A stretch of DNA of 64,000 nt from Kribbella solani (GTDB taxonomy: Bacteria > Actinomycetota > Actinomycetes > Propionibacteriales > Kribbellaceae). The notes beneath the pieces were generated by a model. It saw only the letters and a program-made list of their open reading frames with translations, did not search any database and was not told the DNA's origin. The position numbers and the translations under genes were made by a program. Positions 60,506 through 64,000 of this stretch are shown in pieces. The first letter of the stretch is position 1. Each line of letters starts with the position of its first letter. The stretch is from the NCBI RefSeq assembly GCF_014205295.1, contig NZ_JACHNF010000001.1, positions 4,898,001-4,962,000 of the forward strand. Reading direction: 5' to 3'.

Positions 60506-62075
60506 ATGCCGCCCATTTCACAAAAGCACACACCCAAGCTCTCCCGCCGCCTCCTACTGTCCGTCCCGGTCGCCACGGTGGCCGTCGCGGCGGTCCAACC
60601 CCCGGCGCAGGCACTGAAGAAGCCTGAATGCGTCGCCGACCTGATCAGGCCGACCTGATGGCCGTCATTCCCTGGCTCGCCGACGTACTGCGATCTGCCG
60701 GCGTCCAGGTCGTCGAGGAAGGCAACTGGCAAGGTCGTGGCGTATCCGGGTCGTTCAACCCGTTCGGCGTGCTGTGGCACCACACGGCCGCCCGGTCGAG
60801 CCCGAGCAACCCGGCGCCGGCCCTGAACATCGTCATCAACGGACGCTCCGACTTGCAAGGGCCGCTGGCACACGCGCTGGTCGACTACAACGGTGTCTTC
60901 CACATCGTGTCCGCGAACCGCTGCAATCACGCCGGCGCGGCGCGGGCGAGCGGTCCGATCCCCGCGGGTGACGGCAACACGATGCTGATCGGCTGGGAGA
61001 TCGACTACGACGGTGTCAATCAGCAGATGACTGCGGCGCAGTACGACGCGTCGTTGCGCGCCACCGCCGCCGTACTGACCCAGCTTGGCCGGGACTCCAG
61101 TTACGCGCGCGGGCATCGGGAGACGAGTACGACCGGGAAGATCGACCCGTCGTTCATCGACCTCGACGCGATGCGGTCCGATGTTGCGGCGCTGATGGCG
61201 AACGGCGGCGGGGTCGCGGGACAGGCGTACCGGTATCTCGATCAGCAGCATGTGGCCGCGGTCGGCGCGACCGGGACGCTGACCAATCTGATGTGGTCAC
61301 CGGCAACTGACAAGGTGATCCAGAACTGGGGCAGTTCGAAGCTCGCCGGGCGGCCGATCGGGTACACGCACAATGGTCAGCAGCACGTGTTCGCGCGGAG
61401 CAGCGAGAACACGATCAGCCATTGGTGGCAGGTAGGCATGGCAATCTGGAACACAAGTTCTGGGATCAGGGCACGGATCAGATCAGTACGGGCGTGTGGG
61501 CGGGTGGACCGTTTGCCGGGAATCCACATGCTTTCGTCCACCGGAATCAGCAGCACATCTTCGGGCGCGGGCCCAATGGTGAGTTGAAGCACTGGTATTG
61601 GATTCCGGGACAGAACCCGGCGAACGACAACTGGGGAATCACCTCCGGCGTGGCGTCGGACCCGACCGGATTCAGTACTGGTTCGCAGCATCATGTGTTC
61701 TTCCGGAACACCGAGGGACAGTTGCAGCACCGGTTCTTCGACGACGGGTCGGGGCAGTTGCTGGGTGATGTTTGGGCGGGCGGGCCGTTCGTCGGCAATC
61801 CGCATGCGTTTACCCACAAGGGTCAGCAGCATGTGTTCGCTCGTAAGGAGAACGGCGACCTGCTGCATTACTACTGGTCACCGACGATCGATCCACCGGC
61901 GAACGACAACTGGGGAGCAGTCGGGGTGGTCGTCGGCGATCCCATCGGGCTGTCCACGCCGGACGCCCATCACGTCTTCTACCGCATCGCCGACGGTTCG
62001 CTGGAGCACCGCTTCTTCATCGACGCCGAGGGCAGCCTCGCCACCGACAACTGGGGTGGCGCGATCGCCGGGTAG
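60506..62075 (+). pseudogene. Secreted N-acetylmuramoyl-L-alanine amidase with lectin-like repeats, frame broken
   Basis: A Tat-type signal peptide (ATG 60506: SRRLLLSVPVATVAVAAV, then PAQA) is in a frame that stops at 60656-60658. The amidase_2/PGRP domain (SFNPFGVLWHHTAARSSPSN, YARGHRETSTTGKIDPSF) is open in another frame from 60628. The C-terminal tectonin/PLL-type lectin repeats (NPHAFVHRNQQHIF, NPHAFTHKGQQHVF) are in a third frame from about 61430 to 62075. A 14-bp duplication explains the first break; a small indel near 61429-61436 the second. An 8-bp duplication shifts the ribosome site. As sequenced it cannot make the full enzyme. Confidence 0.85.
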
Positions 62076-62154
62076 GGCTTGATAGGTCGTGTCTATCGGC
62101 TGATAGCGAGCATTGCTTTGACCGGGTCGGGGTTCGCGACGGAATGTTGTATGC

Positions 62155-62649
62155 ATGACGAGTGAGGTCGTGGCCGCCGCCCCCGTCCCGGTCCCCGGGC
62201 GCGCCCAGCGAGTGCGCGAGCTCGCCCTCGCCCGGCAGGATCTGCGCGGACCGCTGATCCCGATCCTGCATGCGGTGCAGGAGGAGCTCGGGTACGTCGC
62301 GCCGGCCGACGTCGCGGTCCTCGCCGACGTACTCAACCTTTCGGTCGCCGAGGTGCACGGCGTCGTCACGTTCTACAAGGACTTCCGGCGTACGCCCGCC
62401 GGCCGCACGACCGTGACCATCTGCCAAGCCGAGGCGTGCCGCTCGGTGGGCGCGGTCGCCCTGGCCGCCCACGCCCAGGCGACGACCGGCTGCGGCTTCG
62501 GCGAAACCACGGCCGACAACCGTCTGACCCTCGAACAGACGTACTGCTTCGGCAACTGCGCCCTCGGCCCAGCCGTACAAGTAGGCGACAAACTCCACGG
62601 CCGAGTCACCCCCACCCGCCTGGACGCCCTCCTGGGAGACGCCCGATGA
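62155..62649 (+). CDS. fdsG: Formate dehydrogenase gamma subunit (NuoE-like)
   Basis: A 164-residue thioredoxin-like [2Fe-2S] protein. The four cluster Cys are in TICQAEACRSVGA and YCFGNCALGPAV. IPILHAVQEELGYV and EVHGVVTFYKDFR are conserved in FdsG/NuoE. TTGACC at 62118-62123 may be the -35 box of its promoter. It overlaps fdsB by ATGA. Confidence 0.9.
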   Translation: MTSEVVAAAPVPVPGRAQRVRELALARQDLRGPLIPILHAVQEELGYVAPADVAVLADVLNLSVAEVHGVVTFYKDFRRTPAGRTTVTICQAEACRSVGAVALAAHAQATTGCGFGETTADNRLTLEQTYCFGNCALGPAVQVGDKLHGRVTPTRLDALLGDAR

Positions 62650-64000
62650 CCCATGACGCCGAGCCGGCCGACCCCTCATCCACTCCCGCGCCGGGTACTC
62701 GTCCAGCCGACCCCTCATCCACTCCCGCGCCGGGTACTCGTCCAGCCGACCCCTCATCCACTCCCGCGCCGGGTACTCGTCCGGCCGGCCGGGTGTTTGT
62801 TTCTTGCGACTCGGCGGCGCGGTCGGTCGGCGCGGACGAGGTCGCCGAGCGGATCGCCGCGCAGGCGGCGGAGGTGGAGATCGTACGCACCGGCTCGCGG
62901 GGAATGTTGTGGCTCGAACCGATGGTGGAGGTGGAGACCCCCGAGGGACGAGTCGGCTACGGACCGGTCGCCCCTGAGGACGTCGACGGCCTGATCGCCG
63001 CCGGCATGCTCACCGGCTCGCCATCAATCGCCGGGTGCCTTGGGCTGGTGGACGAGCTGCCCTGGATGGCAAAGCAGCAGCGGGTGACGTTCGCGCGGGT
63101 CGGCGTGGTGGACCCGATCTCGACCACCGACTACGTCGCACACGGTGGGATGAAGGGGCTTCGGGCCGCACTGGAGCTGCCGCCGGCGGAGGTTGTCGAA
63201 GCAGTGGTGGAATCGGGCCTGCGCGGACGCGGTGGCGCCGGCTTCCCCACCGGGATCAAGTGGCGGACCGTACTCGGCGCCGAAGCGGACCTGAAGTTCG
63301 TCTGCTGCAACGCCGACGAAGGCGACTCCGGCACCTTTGCCGACCGGATGCTGATCGAAGGCGATCCGTTCACACTGATCGAAGGCATGACCATCGCCGC
63401 GTACGCCGTCGGTGCCGCTGAAGGCTACGTGTACCTCCGCTCGGAGTACCCCGATGCGGTGGCAACCCTGACAACCGCGATCGAACGGGCGCGCGCGGAA
63501 GGCTGGCTGGGCCCGGACATCCTCGGCTCCGGTTTCGGCTTCGACCTGCAGGTACGGGTCGGCGCCGGCGCGTACATCTGCGGCGAGGAAACCTCCATGC
63601 TCGAAAGCCTCGAAGGCAAACGCGGAATGGTTCGCTCCAAACCTCCGATCCCTGCTCTGCAAGGACTCTTCGGCCGCCCGACCGTGGTGAACAACGTGTT
63701 GTCATTGGCAACGATTCCGGCGATTCTCGCGGACGGCGCAGTAAAGTACGCCGCGTACGGAACCGGCCGCTCGCTCGGAACCAGCGTCTTCCAGCTGGGT
63801 GGAAACGTCGCCCGCGGCGGCATCGTGGAAACCGCGTTCGGGATCACCCTCGGCGAACTGGTCAACGACTTCGGCGGCGGTACCGCGTCCGGCCGGCCGG
63901 TGCGCGCGGTACAGGTCGGCGGCCCGCTCGGCGCGTACCTTCCGGTCGAGCAGTTCGGGCTGCCGATGGACTACGAGGCGTTCGCGGCCGCCGGCGCGAT
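62646..64000 (+). CDS. fdsB: Formate dehydrogenase beta subunit (NuoF-like), partial
   Basis: The gene runs off the window end; 451 codons are visible. After a 46-residue N-terminal repeat region, RVFVSCDSAARSVGADEVAE begins the FdsB thioredoxin-like domain, followed by GSRGMLWLEPMVEVETPEG. The NuoF core has the FMN-binding GLRGRGGAGFPTGIKW, CCNADEGDSGTFADRML and YICGEETSMLESLEGKRG. It accepts electrons from the catalytic FdsA and passes them to NAD+. ATGA overlap with fdsG. The catalytic subunit is expected just outside the window. Confidence 0.93.
   Translation, partial: MTHDAEPADPSSTPAPGTRPADPSSTPAPGTRPADPSSTPAPGTRPAGRVFVSCDSAARSVGADEVAERIAAQAAEVEIVRTGSRGMLWLEPMVEVETPEGRVGYGPVAPEDVDGLIAAGMLTGSPSIAGCLGLVDELPWMAKQQRVTFARVGVVDPISTTDYVAHGGMKGLRAALELPPAEVVEAVVESGLRGRGGAGFPTGIKWRTVLGAEADLKFVCCNADEGDSGTFADRMLIEGDPFTLIEGMTIAAYAVGAAEGYVYLRSEYPDAVATLTTAIERARAEGWLGPDILGSGFGFDLQVRVGAGAYICGEETSMLESLEGKRGMVRSKPPIPALQGLFGRPTVVNNVLSLATIPAILADGAVKYAAYGTGRSLGTSVFQLGGNVARGGIVETAFGITLGELVNDFGGGTASGRPVRAVQVGGPLGAYLPVEQFGLPMDYEAFAAAGA
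62667..62783 (+). repeat. Three 39-bp tandem repeats at the 5' end of fdsB
   Basis: Each unit encodes ADPSSTPAPGTRP. The three copies are identical except for the last base of the third. They form a Pro/Ser/Thr linker not found in typical FdsB. The unit length is a multiple of three, so copy-number change keeps the frame. Confidence 0.95.

Noticed and set aside
61422..62075. Separate lectin gene starting at 61422
   Set aside because: The lectin repeats continue directly from the amidase in another frame and no ribosome site precedes 61422, so a frameshift is the better explanation.
1..64000. CRISPR arrays, rRNA genes or prophage structural genes
   Set aside because: No regularly spaced repeats, rRNA signatures or phage capsid/tail proteins were found; the short tandem repeats seen are coding or junction repeats.

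Overview
The window is high-GC actinobacterial DNA: dense gene packing, many GTG starts, ATGA/GTGA stop-start overlaps, and type VII secretion, SARP, LuxR and ANTAR families. Frequent GTAC-containing codon pairs and the gene content make Kribbella or a close relative my best guess; this is inference, not proof. No rRNA gene, CRISPR array or intact transposase is visible. No stretch over about 300 bases lacks a gene or annotated feature.

Region 1 (1-20.7 kb) is a complete type VII secretion (ESX-like) locus. It has a partial CpnT-like N-terminus, an EspC-like protein, a YbaB-like protein, a mycosin protease, two WXG100 proteins, a long PPE/WXG-like proline-rich protein, EccC (three ATPase domains on one chain), EccD, EccB, a second EspC-like protein, a PPE-like protein and EccE. 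It continues with a TrmB/LuxR-type regulator, an EccA-type AAA+ ATPase fused to an N-terminal parallel beta-helix, a tandem pair of unrecognised paralogues, and a membrane-anchored pseudokinase.

Region 2 (20.8-28.7 kb) is a minus-strand run: SARP regulator, then four genes with 4-nt overlaps (Fn3-repeat protein, MoxR ATPase, DUF58 protein, transglutaminase-fold membrane protein that has lost its catalytic Cys and His). Region 3 (28.9-30.5 kb) is a DGPF/YCII protein with an ECF42-type sigma factor.

Region 4 (30.5-34.9 kb) is a dihydroxyacetone/glycerol unit: fused DhaK-DhaL kinase, IclR regulator, aquaglyceroporin and a separate DhaL, with matching palindromic operators at two promoters. Region 5 (34.9-37.9 kb) holds a Rid protein, small hypothetical genes, a truncated IS481-type transposase and tRNA-Lys.

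Region 6 (38-49.4 kb) has YceI, an ArsR-type regulator, a secreted glycoside hydrolase behind a LacI-type operator, a TPP riboswitch with thiS-thiG, a LacI-DUF6807 fusion regulator, RidA, a serine hydrolase with a LysR regulator, a Tat-exported metallo-beta-lactamase-fold protein and a GNAT acetyltransferase. Region 7 (49.4-57.4 kb) has a MocR regulator divergent from a BBE flavoprotein, a TPR protein, a SAM methyltransferase, a rhodanese, GAF-ANTAR, ROK, GNAT and CGNR proteins.

Region 8 (57.5-62.1 kb) is an alr-ddl-vanX operon whose vanX 3' end carries an in-frame 169-bp MITE-like element. It is followed by a secreted amidase-lectin gene broken by small duplications and a frameshift. The window ends in fdsG-fdsB of a soluble formate dehydrogenase; fdsB has three exact 39-bp tandem repeats and runs off the edge.
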